Shown: positions 36,171 through 47,273 of the stretch, one piece after another | Position numbering within the stretch: position 1 is the first letter of the stretch | Layout: each line of letters begins with the position of its first letter | Assembly (NCBI GenBank): GCA_903870165.1 | Contig: CAIQBW010000012.1 | Span: 89,253 to 153,252 of the forward strand | Source of the DNA: an uncultured Methylophilaceae bacterium | GTDB taxonomy: Bacteria > Pseudomonadota > Gammaproteobacteria > Burkholderiales > Methylophilaceae | Direction of reading: 5' to 3' | DNA length: 64,000 bases | Notes under the pieces: model-generated | Database searches by the model: none | The model's input: the letters and a program-made list of their open reading frames with translations, nothing else | Told to the model about the DNA's origin: nothing | Translations under genes and position numbers: made by a program

Positions 36171-36453
36171 ACGGTTTTTCCTTTACAGGACAATGACTTA
36201 GCGCATTTTTCACATAAATAAAATATCCTTAATAAATAAGTACATAGCTAATTTAATGAATGTGACTTATAAAGAGTAAAAAAATGGATGAAATTTAAGA
36301 TTATTTAACAAACCCAAGCCCACAAAAGGTTTGCGGGATTTCCAAGAAAAAATCCAACGAATGTATTTATTTTGAAAATAATTTCAGCGCATCAAAAAGA
36401 GAGAGAGATTTGATGCAAAACGGCAGAGGAATTTTACAAAAAACAAGAAAAGT

Positions 36454-36768
36454 GAAGCTGGCCGGTAAGCCGGGTTCTGTTCTCACCTTGCGGCAAGTGA
36501 CAGTCATTCATCTAGGCGTGCAATTACTCGCACGCTCAAGCAACCTACCCGCTGACAGCGCGAGCCACGCCATTGTCAGCCTATTTGGTCTTGCTACGGA
36601 TGGAGGTTACCGCGTTTCACCGTAACTTAATACGCTCGTCTCTGTGGCCCTATTCCGCGCCTTATACTATTGCTAGCTTTCAGCGTACGGCTGTTAGCCG
36701 TCATCCCGCTCTGCGTAGCCCGGACTTTCCTCCCCTCATTACTGAGCGGCGACTGTCTAGCCAGCTTC
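36454..36768 (-). ncRNA. rnpB: RNase P RNA (bacterial type A)
   Basis: Minus strand gaagctggctagacagtcgccgct...gaggggaggaaagtccgggct...agaccaaataggc...ggtaggttgcttgagc...cctagatgaatgactgtca...acagaacccggcttaccggccagcttc; the conserved P4/J elements are all present. Confidence 0.96.
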
Positions 36769-36840
36769 GAAGCTATTTTAACACGCAAAAGATACTGGAT
36801 TTATAATGAACACCCTCACACAATAAATACTTAAGCAATC

Positions 36841-37536
36841 ATGGTCGCAGAACACATTGGACAACTCGACACCTCTTGGCAAGACGTAATAGGCGAAGAA
36901 TTAAACAAGCCTTACATGCACTCTCTTAGTAACTTTTTAAAACAAGAAAAATTGGCGGGAAAAACTATTTATCCTCCAAGCCCACTCATTCTCAACGCAT
37001 TTAATCAAACGCCATTTGACAAAGTTAGCGTCGTCATCATTGGCCAAGATCCATACCACGGGCATGATAAAGGCAAAGCGCAAGCACATGGCTTAAGTTT
37101 TTCAGTGCCACACGGTGTTGCAAAGCCGCCATCCCTTAGAAACATATTCAAAGAAATTGAAGCGGATTTAGGCATCAAAATGAATGAGGAAGGCGATCTA
37201 ACCGCCTGGGCAAAACAAGGCGTTTTATTGCTTAATGCAACATTAACTGTGGAAATGGGCAATGCAGGATCACATCAAAAACGTGGCTGGGAAGAATTTA
37301 CCGATGCAGCAATTACAGCCTTAAACGCACAACGAGAAAGATTGGTGTTTTTACTTTGGGGAAGTTATGCGCAAAAGAAAGGCGAGATGATAGATACCAA
37401 TAAGCATTTAGTGCTTACATCACCCCATCCATCGCCTTTATCCGCGCATCGAGGATTTTTTGGCAATCATCAATTTTCACAAACCAATCATTACTTAAGC
37501 AGGCACGGCGGAACGCCTATTAATTGGCAGATTTAA
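36841..37536 (+). CDS. ung: Uracil-DNA glycosylase
   Basis: [36 protein letters not shown]. Confidence 0.98.
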   Translation: MVAEHIGQLDTSWQDVIGEELNKPYMHSLSNFLKQEKLAGKTIYPPSPLILNAFNQTPFDKVSVVIIGQDPYHGHDKGKAQAHGLSFSVPHGVAKPPSLRNIFKEIEADLGIKMNEEGDLTAWAKQGVLLLNATLTVEMGNAGSHQKRGWEEFTDAAITALNAQRERLVFLLWGSYAQKKGEMIDTNKHLVLTSPHPSPLSAHRGFFGNHQFSQTNHYLSRHGGTPINWQI

Positions 37537-38564
37537 GCCATTCTCCAAGCAACCGATTGCCCTGCTCGCAAGGGCACCAAAACATCACTAGTGAAGGCCA
37601 TGCTCTCAGGCACAATCCAAGCCTCTTTCACCAAGGCTATTTGATCTGTATTGCGTCGCAAGCCGTAAAAGTCAGCGCCATAAAAGCTCGCAAAAGCCTC
37701 TAGCTTATCCAAGGCATTTTCCATCTCAAAAACTTCAGCATAAAGCTCAATCCCAGCATGAGCACTATACATACCAGCACAGCCACAAGCCGCCTCCTTG
37801 GCTGACTTTGCGTGAGGAGCACTATCTGTACCCAAGAAAAATTTAGGGCTGCCTGAGGTCGCCGCTTTTACCAGCGCCAGCCTATGTTCTTCACGTTTTA
37901 GGATAGGCAAGCAATAGTGATGAGGGCGAATGCCTCCTGTAAACATGGCATTACGATTCATCAGCAAATGATGCGGCGTAATGGTTGCGGCCACATTGTT
38001 TGGTGAACCTGCAACGAACTCAGCGGCATCTTTAGTGGTAATGTGTTCAAACACTACTTTAAGCGATGGATATTTCGCTAGTAGCGGGTTCATGTGACGG
38101 TCAATAAACACGCGTTCACGATCAAAAACATCCACATCCGAATCTGTCACTTCAGCATGCACTAGCAAAGGCAAACCACTTTCTTGCATCGCCTCCAAAG
38201 CCCCAGCACAAGCATCTAAACTAGTCACACCCGAATCAGAATTAGTCGTCGCCCCAGCTGGATAAAGCTTCACGCCATGCACAAAACCGCTCGCTTTGGC
38301 CTTTGCGATCTCATTGGCACTTGTGTTATCCGTGAGATACAAAGTCATTAAAGGCTCAAAATGGGCACCCACAGGTAGCGCATCCAAAATACGCTGACGA
38401 TACTCAGCAGCTAAAGCTGTTGTCGTCACTGGTGGACGCAAGTTAGGCATAACAATCGCACGCGCAAAACGGTGCGCAGTATCTGGCAATACCGCTTTTA
38501 GCGCATCGCCATCACGTAAATGTAAGTGCCAATCGTCTGGGCGGGTAATGGTGATTTTATCCAT
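37533..38564 (-). CDS. pyrC: Dihydroorotase
   Basis: [43 protein letters not shown]. Confidence 0.98.
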   Translation of the reverse strand: MDKITITRPDDWHLHLRDGDALKAVLPDTAHRFARAIVMPNLRPPVTTTALAAEYRQRILDALPVGAHFEPLMTLYLTDNTSANEIAKAKASGFVHGVKLYPAGATTNSDSGVTSLDACAGALEAMQESGLPLLVHAEVTDSDVDVFDRERVFIDRHMNPLLAKYPSLKVVFEHITTKDAAEFVAGSPNNVAATITPHHLLMNRNAMFTGGIRPHHYCLPILKREEHRLALVKAATSGSPKFFLGTDSAPHAKSAKEAACGCAGMYSAHAGIELYAEVFEMENALDKLEAFASFYGADFYGLRRNTDQIALVKEAWIVPESMAFTSDVLVPLRAGQSVAWRMA

Positions 38565-38566
38565 GC

Positions 38567-39418
38567 TTATTCGTCTTTAAGTTTGAGTGCAAATTCATAA
38601 AGGATGTTTTTCTTCACACCCGTAATTTCAGTGGCTAATTTTACCGCTTGTTTAAGCGGCAAATCAGCTAAGAGTAATCTTAATACGCGTTCGGCATCTT
38701 CACTAATAACCGCTTCTTCAACAACTATGGCCGCTTCTACCAACAACACGAACTCGCCACGCTGTTGATTAGGATCGCTTTCCAGCCATATTTTAGCGTC
38801 TTGCAAGGCGCAGCGATGAAAAGTTTCGAATGTTTTAGTGAGCTCTCTTGCTATAGTCACGCGGCGCTCACCACCCAAAACTTTAGCCAAATCTTCAACA
38901 CATTCAATAATGCGGTGCGGCGCCTCATAAAACACCAAAGTACAAGAATAGGCCTTTAAATCCTCTAAAGACTTTCGTCTCTGTGAGCCGCTTGCTGGCA
39001 AAAAACCGTGAAACATAAAACCAGTAGCCGTAATGCCAGAAGCAGAAAGTGCGGCAATCACAGCGCTTGCACCAGGCACTGGCACTACATTCACCCCAGC
39101 TTCACGCAATACATCAACCACAATAGCACCAGGATCGCTAATGCCCGGCGTTCCTGCATCAGTGACCAGCGCAATAGATTCACCCGATTGCAGCCGCTCT
39201 AACAATAATTGGGCAGATTTTTGTTCATTGTGCTCATGCACCGCGATAAGTTTTTTCTGAATCGCAAAATGTGATAGCAAATGCGAAGTGTGTCGCGTGT
39301 CTTCTGCGGCAATCGCATCCACTGTTTTTAAAACATCAAGCGCGCGCAGGCTAATATCTTGGAGGTTTCCAATTGGGGTCGCGACCACATATAATGTAGG
39401 GACATGATGAACACTCAA
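38567..39418 (-). CDS. rsmI: 16S rRNA 2'-O-ribose C1402 methyltransferase (TTG start)
   Basis: [42 protein letters not shown]. Confidence 0.96.
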   Translation of the reverse strand: MSVHHVPTLYVVATPIGNLQDISLRALDVLKTVDAIAAEDTRHTSHLLSHFAIQKKLIAVHEHNEQKSAQLLLERLQSGESIALVTDAGTPGISDPGAIVVDVLREAGVNVVPVPGASAVIAALSASGITATGFMFHGFLPASGSQRRKSLEDLKAYSCTLVFYEAPHRIIECVEDLAKVLGGERRVTIARELTKTFETFHRCALQDAKIWLESDPNQQRGEFVLLVEAAIVVEEAVISEDAERVLRLLLADLPLKQAVKLATEITGVKKNILYEFALKLKDE

Positions 39419-41074
39419 ATCAAACTCTCCTTCATGCTGTTCGTGCTGATTTTCTCAGCCATCACCGCCATATTTAGCAACAGCAATTTAGCTTACGCTG
39501 AACAAAATTCTAAAAATAAAAAAAGTATCGAAGATTACTTTACTGAGAGCTACAACTGCCTCAAAAATAATGACAAAACATGCGCTCAAATTGCGGCGGC
39601 TAACATCCCTATTCAATCACCATACGCCAATCTGCTTAATGGGGTTTTAGCGAGCTTAGACGGTGATTTTGATACGACTTTTCGTGAGCTCATTCCGCTT
39701 CAAACAAATAAATCGCTCAATACGCTAGCAAGCATAAGTTTACACACAAGCCTCGCGCTAGCCTATGAAAACCAATCCGACAGTCTGCGCGCTTTAGAGC
39801 AACGCGTCCTGCTCGACACATTACTGCTTCAGCTAAAGCCTATTAACCAAGAAGACATTAACGCAAACCAACAGCAAATATGGGAAATTATTTCGGTATT
39901 AAGCAAGGCCAACCTTGCCGAAATGCGAGGCAATAGCACTGACACCATCATTCAAGGTTGGATAGATTTAGCCTTGGCGGCAAAGTATCAAAATAATGGC
40001 GAGCGCAATCAAAAAGCCATAGAAAATTGGCGTAAAGCATATGCAGAACATCCAGCGAAAGAGGGCATCGCAGCCCAAATCTTCCCAGCGATAACAATCA
40101 AATCTGAAGTGCACAAAGTAAAGTTGAAAGGATCTGTTGCGCTCTTATTGCCATTTTCTAAAGCAGAGCTGTATCCAATTTCAGATGCCATTGAGCGGGG
40201 CTTTACTGCCGCAAAAAAAATTGCTAACGATAATGTAGAGGTGAAAATTTATGCAAGCCAAGATACCGAAGAATCAATTCTACAGCTCTACCAACAAGCA
40301 TTAAATGATGGCGTAAGTTATGTGCTTGGGCCATTCACACCGATTGAAAGTCATATAATTAAAAATGCTCAAAATAACGCAATAACCCTAATCCTAAACA
40401 AGACACCATTCAAACCAAGCAGCGCAAACACTTTTGCATATGGCCTATCTCCATTAGACGAAGTACAACAAACGATTAAAGTAGCAAGAAATCTAGGTAT
40501 GCAAAAAGCGACAGTGGTTTCATCTAGCACCGATCTTAACAAGCAAATTAGCAAAGACTTCAAAGATCACTGGCTGGCATCGGGCGGCGAGATCAATATT
40601 CTTGAAAGTTACGAGGGTGATATTAACCGCCAAATCAACGAAAGCGATATGATTTTTATAGCAGCTGACGCTGAACAAGCAAGGCTCATTCGTCCGGCAT
40701 TACCTTCCAGGATTCCAACATTTGGCCTATCTGAAATATATAGTGGTGAGCCGATGAACGCAGACAACAAACCGCTACAAGGCATTAGATTTGTAGACTT
40801 GCCTTGGATAGTTGATAGAGGAAATGAAAAGTTTGCAGCATATAAAGCTGCATCTGCAGACTTACCTCCAGGCAAAATGCAACGTTGGTTTGCCCTTGGT
40901 GCTGATGCATATCAAATTCTTATTGCCTTAGACAGACTGACTTCAGATGGCGCAACGATAGATGGCCTCTCTGGCAAGATTGACGTCAATGCCTCTGGCG
41001 AAATCAGCCGTAGCATCGCCAATGCCAGCTTTGGTCCAGAGGGTATCGTTTTAGAGTCTTATCATGATGATTAA
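39404..41074 (+). CDS. lpoA: LppC/LpoA-family penicillin-binding protein activator
   Basis: Signal peptide, TPR-like N-terminus, periplasmic-binding-protein-like C-terminus (VALLLPFSKAELYPISDAIERGFTAAKK); sits beside rsmI. Confidence 0.8.
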   Translation: MMNTQIKLSFMLFVLIFSAITAIFSNSNLAYAEQNSKNKKSIEDYFTESYNCLKNNDKTCAQIAAANIPIQSPYANLLNGVLASLDGDFDTTFRELIPLQTNKSLNTLASISLHTSLALAYENQSDSLRALEQRVLLDTLLLQLKPINQEDINANQQQIWEIISVLSKANLAEMRGNSTDTIIQGWIDLALAAKYQNNGERNQKAIENWRKAYAEHPAKEGIAAQIFPAITIKSEVHKVKLKGSVALLLPFSKAELYPISDAIERGFTAAKKIANDNVEVKIYASQDTEESILQLYQQALNDGVSYVLGPFTPIESHIIKNAQNNAITLILNKTPFKPSSANTFAYGLSPLDEVQQTIKVARNLGMQKATVVSSSTDLNKQISKDFKDHWLASGGEINILESYEGDINRQINESDMIFIAADAEQARLIRPALPSRIPTFGLSEIYSGEPMNADNKPLQGIRFVDLPWIVDRGNEKFAAYKAASADLPPGKMQRWFALGADAYQILIALDRLTSDGATIDGLSGKIDVNASGEISRSIANASFGPEGIVLESYHDD

Positions 41075-41150
41075 ATCATATACAAAAAATCACTTGGATT
41101 AAGATTGCTTCTTAAACTTAGAGTATTTAAAAAAAGATAGAATATAGCCC

Positions 41151-41741
41151 ATGGATTTAATTACCCGAATTAGTCAGCAATTTGAAGAAAGCGCACGATT
41201 AAAATTAGCGCTGGCTGAATTGCTCGCTGCACCCATTGCCGCTTCAGCAGAAATTATTGTTGAAGCATTTTTAAAAGAGAAAAAAGTGCTCACTTGTGGC
41301 AATGGTGCTGGCGCTGCAAATGCACAATACTTTAGTTCACGCATGCTAAACCACTTTGAAGTGGAGCGCCCAGGTTTAGCAGCTATTTCTCTTTGCGCCG
41401 ACAGCACGACCCTAACAGCGATTGCGAATTTTGGACATTACGACCAAACATTCTCTAAGCAAGTACTAGCACTAGGGCAATCTGGCGACGTGCTGATTGC
41501 GATTAGCACCAGCGGAAATGCCGCCAACATATTAAACGCCATCAAAGCCGCAAAAGAACGTAATATGAAGGTGATTGCTTTTAGCGGCGGCGATGGTGGC
41601 TTATTGGTTGAACTTTTGGAAGAGCAAGATATCCATCTAGGCGTCCCCGATGAAAGCCCAGCAAGAATTCAAGAGGCTTATGTTCTTATTTTGCATTGCT
41701 TATGCGATGCTATCGATTGTCTTTTACTAGGAGTAGATTAA
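41151..41741 (+). CDS. SIS-domain phosphoheptose isomerase-like protein (DiaA/GmhA)
   Basis: KVLTCGNGAGAANAQYFSSRMLNHFEVERPGLAAISL; ISTSGNAANILNAI. Confidence 0.88.
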   Translation: MDLITRISQQFEESARLKLALAELLAAPIAASAEIIVEAFLKEKKVLTCGNGAGAANAQYFSSRMLNHFEVERPGLAAISLCADSTTLTAIANFGHYDQTFSKQVLALGQSGDVLIAISTSGNAANILNAIKAAKERNMKVIAFSGGDGGLLVELLEEQDIHLGVPDESPARIQEAYVLILHCLCDAIDCLLLGVD

Positions 41742-42326
41742 ATGCATGCATTCACTAAAACCTCACTTGGCACTTTAATCTTAGCCGCTGCGCTCAGCAC
41801 ACAACTCACAGCTTGCGTTCCAGTCGTTGTTGGCGGCGCTGCAGCTGGTGGCGCAATGGCGGCTGACCGCCGCACTTCAGGCACCTATATTGATGACCAA
41901 GCAATTGAACTTAAAGCGGGTAAAGCAATTGCTGATAGCTTAAAAGATAACGTGCATGCCAACGTGACGAGTTATAACCGTCAAGTGATAATTACCGGTG
42001 AAGTTTCGGACGAAGCAAACAAGAAAAAAGCTGAATCACTCGTTAGGCCAATCGAAAACGTAGCGAGCATCAAAAACTACCTTGAGATTGCAAAAAATAG
42101 CTCACTTAGCACTCGCACCAATGACGCTTATATCACTTCAAAAGTGAAAGCAAACTTCCTTAAAGAGAACAAGTTCGCAGCAAACTATGTAAAAGTAGTG
42201 ACAGAAAACGGTACAGTTTATTTATTAGGCTTAGTGACACATAAAGAAGCAGATGACGCGGTTGAAATTGCACGCAGCATTGGTGGCGTAAAAACTGTTG
42301 TCAAAGTTTTTGAATACATCGACTGA
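41742..42326 (+). CDS. BON-domain lipoprotein (DolP/YraP-like)
   Basis: Lipobox LTAC; two BON-like repeats (VTSYNRQVIITGEVSDEANKKKAESLV; VTENGTVYLLGLVTHKEADDAVEIARSIGGVKTVV). Confidence 0.88.
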   Translation: MHAFTKTSLGTLILAAALSTQLTACVPVVVGGAAAGGAMAADRRTSGTYIDDQAIELKAGKAIADSLKDNVHANVTSYNRQVIITGEVSDEANKKKAESLVRPIENVASIKNYLEIAKNSSLSTRTNDAYITSKVKANFLKENKFAANYVKVVTENGTVYLLGLVTHKEADDAVEIARSIGGVKTVVKVFEYID

Positions 42327-42411
42327 GCACAAAATCATTCACTGATAAAATACGGCTTACAGAAAATAAGTCTCTTTTTAACGATTAACTAAAGATATCT
42401 AGGTAGTTTAT

Positions 42412-42711
42412 ATGAGCGAAACAATTAAAGAAATTATCATCGAAGGCCTGACCCGTGCAGGCAAACCATTCCGTCCAAGTGACTGGGTCGACCGCATGTG
42501 CAGTACTTATGCAAGCTTTGGCGCAGACCGAAAACTAAAATATTCACCTTACCTAAAACCGCGTGTTGTAAATGGCGTTCGTTGTTTGGCGGTAGACTTA
42601 AAGCTAAAAGACATCAATCCTGAAGGTTATGCCCAACTGATGCATTTTGCTGGAGAAAATAACTTGAATGTATTGGATGAAAATGGCGTTAGCATAGAGA
42701 CGCCAACTTAA
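42412..42711 (+). CDS. DUF3579-like protein
   Basis: IIIEGLTRAGKPFRPSDWVDRMCSTYASFGADRKLKYSPYLKPRVVNGVRCLAVD resembles the small beta-proteobacterial DUF3579 family. Confidence 0.75.
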   Translation: MSETIKEIIIEGLTRAGKPFRPSDWVDRMCSTYASFGADRKLKYSPYLKPRVVNGVRCLAVDLKLKDINPEGYAQLMHFAGENNLNVLDENGVSIETPT

Positions 42712-42726
42712 CATTTACAGCCAGTT

Positions 42727-42756
42727 AAAAAAACCTGCGGATCAAGCAGGTTTTTT
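42727..42756. terminator. Bidirectional terminator-like hairpin
   Basis: aaaaaaaCCTGCggatcaaGCAGGtttttt. Confidence 0.75.
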
Positions 42757-42761
42757 ATTTT

Positions 42762-43301
42762 TTACTGGGGAGCCAATGCGTCGAGCGATTCATTAGGCGG
42801 CGACAACATGATTAATTCAACTGCCTGCTTAGAAAGCTGTCCTCGCTTAATCTTAACCAACCGGCCTTGAGGGTTATAAATTAAGGTTGTCGGCAATACC
42901 GATGGCGAGCCAAATTGAGCGAAGATTTTAGGCGTGCCAAGGATGATTGGGTACGAAACCAGCATATCATCCACAAAATGCCGGACCTCACGCTCATTTT
43001 TATAATCTACGGCAATGCCTAACACAACTAAATCCTTAGCTTTTCGTTGCTCATATAAAGATATGAAATCAGGCATCTCGTCTAAACAAGAGGGACACCA
43101 AGTGGCCCAGAAATTCAAGATCACCCACTTACCTTGATAATCAGATAGACGATGTTCTTTACCAGCGAGGTCTTTCATCACAAAGCTTTTAGTACCGTCA
43201 GCATTTGCATCCAGATGAATCAATGTAAGAAAACTTAAGACCAATAAAAACTGGCTGAGATAATGAATAGGGTTAAAAGTTTGTCGATTGTTCATGAGCA
43301 A
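42762..43301 (-). CDS. TlpA-family thiol-disulfide oxidoreductase
   Basis: GKWVILNFWATWCPSCLDEMPDF. Confidence 0.9.
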   Translation of the reverse strand: MLMNNRQTFNPIHYLSQFLLVLSFLTLIHLDANADGTKSFVMKDLAGKEHRLSDYQGKWVILNFWATWCPSCLDEMPDFISLYEQRKAKDLVVLGIAVDYKNEREVRHFVDDMLVSYPIILGTPKIFAQFGSPSVLPTTLIYNPQGRLVKIKRGQLSKQAVELIMLSPPNESLDALAPQ

Positions 43302-43484
43302 ATATTATCACCAAGCCAAGCAAAAACGCAGAGTTTGCGACTTTTCCAGAAAAAATCTGCGTGAATTCAAGCAAAAGAGATGCAGACAACACTTCACTAA
43401 AGGCGGATTTTTCGCTAGGATAGCGAAATAGTATTTTCATTTTTCCTTATTTCAAGCATTCATTCAATTTAGAGGTTCACCATA

Positions 43485-43811
43485 ATGAGCGACCAAATCA
43501 TTCACACAAGCGACGATTCTTTCGAGCAAGAGGTTTTACAATCACAACTTCCAGTATTAGTTGATTACTGGGCTGAGTGGTGTGGTCCTTGCAAAATGAT
43601 TGCGCCAATCTTGGATGAAGTAGCTAAAGAATATGAAGGTCGCATCAAAGTTGCAAAACTGAACATTGATGAAAACCAAAACACACCTCCAAAATACGGC
43701 ATTCGTGGCATTCCAACTTTAATGTTGTTCAAAAACGGCAACGTTGAAGCAACTAAGGTAGGTGCACTATCGAAATCACAATTAACTGCTTTCATTGACA
43801 GCAACATTTAA
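43485..43811 (+). CDS. trxA: Thioredoxin
   Basis: [37 protein letters not shown]. Confidence 0.98.
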   Translation: MSDQIIHTSDDSFEQEVLQSQLPVLVDYWAEWCGPCKMIAPILDEVAKEYEGRIKVAKLNIDENQNTPPKYGIRGIPTLMLFKNGNVEATKVGALSKSQLTAFIDSNI

Positions 43812-43824
43812 TCAATATAGTCTA

Positions 43825-43856
43825 GTGTCTGGTTCATTCAGAACCAGACACGTTTT
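43825..43856 (+). terminator. Terminator-like hairpin downstream of trxA
   Basis: GTGTCTGGTT-cattcag-AACCAGACACgttttgt. Confidence 0.7.
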
Positions 43857-43916
43857 GTAAGTTCTTAGTCTTATCATCCCTCTTAAGTAGTTTCGTTTTC
43901 CAGTGAGCTTCCTCAT

Positions 43917-45176
43917 ATGCATCTATCAGACCTAAAACACCTCCCAGTCACAGAACTCGTCGACATGGCTATTGCCAACGAGATCGAAAACGCCAGCCGT
44001 ATGCGCAAGCAAGATTTAATCTTTGCCTTACTAAAAAATACCGCTAAAAAAGGCGATAGCATTTTTGGGGATGGCACTTTAGAAGTTTTGCAAGATGGTT
44101 TCGGCTTTTTGCGCTCACCAGACACCTCCTATCTAGCAGGCCCTGATGATATTTATGTTTCACCTTCGCAAATTCGCCGTTTCAATTTACACACTGGCGA
44201 TACGATTCAAGGTGAGATTCGCACTCCTAAAGATGGCGAACGTTATTTTGCTTTAGTCAAAGTCGATAGCGTTAACGGTGAATCTCCAGAAAACACCAAG
44301 AATAAGATTCTGTTCGAAAACTTAACACCGCTATTTCCAACCATTCCGCTGACATTAGAGCGTGATATTCGTGGGGAAGAAAACGTGACTGGCCGTGTCA
44401 TCGACATGATTGCACCAATTGGTCGCGGCCAACGTGCACTTTTAGTGGCAAGTCCAAAAAGCGGTAAAACCGTCATGATGCAACATATTGCGCATGCAAT
44501 TACCGCCAATCATCCGGATGTCAGCTTAATCGTATTGTTGATTGATGAACGTCCCGAAGAAGTGACAGAAATGACGCGCTCCGTTAAAGGTGAAGTGGTT
44601 GCTTCAACCTTTGATGAGCCAGCAACTCGTCACGTGCAAGTCGCTGAAATGGTACTAGAAAAAGCAAAACGTCTCGTTGAGCACAAAAAAGATGTGGTGA
44701 TTTTATTAGACTCCATCACACGTCTAGCTCGCGCTTACAACACTGTAGTGCCAGCATCTGGCAAAGTGTTAACCGGCGGGGTGGATGCGAATGCGCTACA
44801 ACGTCCAAAACGCTTCTTTGGTGCAGCACGTAATATTGAAGAAGGCGGATCACTCACTATCATTGCAACAGCACTTGTAGATACAGGCTCTCGTATGGAT
44901 GACGTGATTTATGAAGAATTCAAAGGCACGGGCAATATGGAAATCCATCTTGACCGCCGCATGGCTGAAAAACGCATTTATCCAGCGATTAACGTCAATA
45001 AATCGGGTACACGCCGTGAAGAATTGTTGATTGAAAAAGACATCCTTCAAAAAATCTGGGTGCTTCGAAAATTGCTTTACCCAATGGATGACTTAGAAGC
45101 GATGGAATTCTTGCTCGACAAAATCAAGGCCACCAAAAACAACGCTGACTTTTTTGATAGTATGAGACGTGGTTAA
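43917..45176 (+). CDS. rho: Transcription termination factor Rho
   Basis: [45 protein letters not shown]. Confidence 0.99.
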   Translation: MHLSDLKHLPVTELVDMAIANEIENASRMRKQDLIFALLKNTAKKGDSIFGDGTLEVLQDGFGFLRSPDTSYLAGPDDIYVSPSQIRRFNLHTGDTIQGEIRTPKDGERYFALVKVDSVNGESPENTKNKILFENLTPLFPTIPLTLERDIRGEENVTGRVIDMIAPIGRGQRALLVASPKSGKTVMMQHIAHAITANHPDVSLIVLLIDERPEEVTEMTRSVKGEVVASTFDEPATRHVQVAEMVLEKAKRLVEHKKDVVILLDSITRLARAYNTVVPASGKVLTGGVDANALQRPKRFFGAARNIEEGGSLTIIATALVDTGSRMDDVIYEEFKGTGNMEIHLDRRMAEKRIYPAINVNKSGTRREELLIEKDILQKIWVLRKLLYPMDDLEAMEFLLDKIKATKNNADFFDSMRRG

Positions 45177-45240
45177 TAGTTGCTTAATTTAAAGTTTTCA
45201 TTGATAATTGCTGGCTCAGTAAAAAGCTATTGAAAGAGAT

Positions 45241-45447
45241 TTGACCATGAAGGCCGAAATTCATCCAGAGTACAACGAAATCAACGTATCTTGCAGCTGC
45301 GGCAGCAAGTTCAAAACTCGTTCTACCAACAGCAAAGACATGAACATTGAAGTATGTTCACAATGTCATCCATTCTACACAGGCAAGCAAAAGATTTTAG
45401 ATACTGCTGGTCGTGTTGAGAAGTTCCGCCAAAAATACGGCATGTAA
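45241..45447 (+). CDS. rpmE: 50S ribosomal protein L31, zinc-binding form (start possibly 45247)
   Basis: [27 protein letters not shown]...[15 protein letters not shown]. Confidence 0.98.
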   Translation: MTMKAEIHPEYNEINVSCSCGSKFKTRSTNSKDMNIEVCSQCHPFYTGKQKILDTAGRVEKFRQKYGM

Positions 45448-45463
45448 TATTGGGTGCATACTC

Positions 45464-45491
45464 AAAAAAGGCAGCTCACGCTGCCTTTTTT
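45464..45491 (+). terminator. Terminator-like hairpin downstream of rpmE
   Basis: aaaaaaGGCAGC-tcac-GCTGCCtttttt. Confidence 0.85.
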
Positions 45492-45545
45492 ATTTTAGAC
45501 TATCCATTATTTAAAAAACGCACATCAAATCAAGGCAAAATCTAG

Positions 45546-47192
45546 ATGGCATTTGAGATTGATCATGATTGGCAAGGCAACCTAGCCACACCAAGAGCCA
45601 GAATCGGCGAGGCCGCAAAGACGCGCCTATTGATTATTCTTTGTTGCATTTGGATTTGCATCGGCCTGATTGGCCATCATCCTTGGAAGCCCAACGAATC
45701 AACCAGCATCAGCATTATCAAATCCATGCTTGCTGGCGAACACTTGCTGGACCCTATCGCCGTTGGCGAAAATGTGATTAAAAATCCCCCTTTGTATTAC
45801 CTTACTGCGGCGACATTCTCAAAAGCACTCAGTCCAATACTCAACATGCACGATGCAGCGAGAATTGTGAGCGGCTTCTGGATGGCGCTCACATTACTGC
45901 TCACAGGTATGATAGGACGAGAACTATGGGGTGAAGGCATAGGCCGCCAAACAACTTTCATCATGCTTAGTTCTATTGGACTGATTGGAACTGCTCATTT
46001 ATTGATGCCTGAAGTTTCAGCGTTTACAGGCAATGCCATGGCATTCTATGCACTAGCACTCGCCAAACGCCGCCCATTTAGAGCGAGCGTGTTACTAGGT
46101 ACAGGCATCGGTATCAGCTTTCTGTCTACAGGATTAATCACCGCAGCTATCAGCTTGCTTACAGCAATAGCATTGCCTTTATTTTTCAAAGCCTGGCGCT
46201 CAAAAAGTTATGCAGTTGTCCTTGGTTTAGCTGCCATCACATTAGCTCCTTGGGTTTTGTTATGGCCTGCTTTGATTTGGCATACTTCACCTAGCCATTT
46301 GAGCAATTGGTGGCAAAACCAAATTCAATTCTCGCAATTTAATCATCTATACTCAATCCGAACCCTTTGCTGGTTTGCTTGGCCATCCCTACCCATTGCA
46401 GCTTGGGGAAGCTGGCGCTTTCGTTCAGGACTATTATTCAAGCCAAAATTTCAACTCATCATCACATTCTTTTTTATTGGGTTTATCTTAATTGGCTTAA
46501 AAGCCAAAAGCACAGATGTCAACGTACTAACTTTACTTGTTCCTTTGGTCGCAATGGCTGGTGGATGTGCTGAAACCCTTAAGCGCGGCGCGGCGGGTGC
46601 ACTCAATTGGTTTGGCCTTACTTTGTTTGGATTAATGGGCATCTTGATTTGGCTTGGGTGGATTGCCATGATGACCGGATATCCCGCAAAGCTATCAGAA
46701 CGCATGCATATTCTGTCTGGGTTGTCAGAAGCCCATATCAGCATCCCTGCTCTCATCATCGCGCTATTTGCCACACTGATTTGGGTCATTACCATCAATG
46801 CAAAACGCTCTAACCGCGCTGCTGTAACAGATTGGGCTGTTGGCATTACCATGGCATGGTCGCTTTTGATGACTTTATGGTTGCCCATGATAGATTCTGC
46901 CAAAAGCTACCAAGGCCTAATGCTTAGCCTCCAAAAAGCTTTACCTGCAAAACATGCCTGCATTAACAGCACTGGGTTTGGTCAGCCGCAGCAAGCCCTG
47001 CTGGACTATTACACCGACTTACGTGTTATTCCCTTGAACGAATCTTCTGAGCCAAGCTGCGATTTATATTTAGTCCAAGAAGACAAAAATCACGCGCATA
47101 TCCATCCAAGTGACGACTGGAAAGTGATTTGGCAAGGCAAGCGCCCGGCTGATAGGCATGAAAAATTCAGGCTCTTTCAAAAAGTAAATTAG
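45546..47192 (+). CDS. ArnT/GT39-like membrane glycosyltransferase
   Basis: Multi-TM; HPWKPNEST..., NPPLYYLTAATFSKAL pattern of dolichyl-phosphate-mannose-type GTs. Confidence 0.7.
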   Translation: MAFEIDHDWQGNLATPRARIGEAAKTRLLIILCCIWICIGLIGHHPWKPNESTSISIIKSMLAGEHLLDPIAVGENVIKNPPLYYLTAATFSKALSPILNMHDAARIVSGFWMALTLLLTGMIGRELWGEGIGRQTTFIMLSSIGLIGTAHLLMPEVSAFTGNAMAFYALALAKRRPFRASVLLGTGIGISFLSTGLITAAISLLTAIALPLFFKAWRSKSYAVVLGLAAITLAPWVLLWPALIWHTSPSHLSNWWQNQIQFSQFNHLYSIRTLCWFAWPSLPIAAWGSWRFRSGLLFKPKFQLIITFFFIGFILIGLKAKSTDVNVLTLLVPLVAMAGGCAETLKRGAAGALNWFGLTLFGLMGILIWLGWIAMMTGYPAKLSERMHILSGLSEAHISIPALIIALFATLIWVITINAKRSNRAAVTDWAVGITMAWSLLMTLWLPMIDSAKSYQGLMLSLQKALPAKHACINSTGFGQPQQALLDYYTDLRVIPLNESSEPSCDLYLVQEDKNHAHIHPSDDWKVIWQGKRPADRHEKFRLFQKVN

Positions 47193-47273
47193 GCAATATC
47201 CACACTTTGAATAGCATTGTATCTCGCTGGACTAAGCCTTAATATTCTAGCCTTAGCCAATTAACAAGCAGTC

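Noticed and set aside
36410-36806. Plus-strand ORFs of 71 and 77 aa
   Set aside because: They overlay the RNase P RNA gene; not coding.
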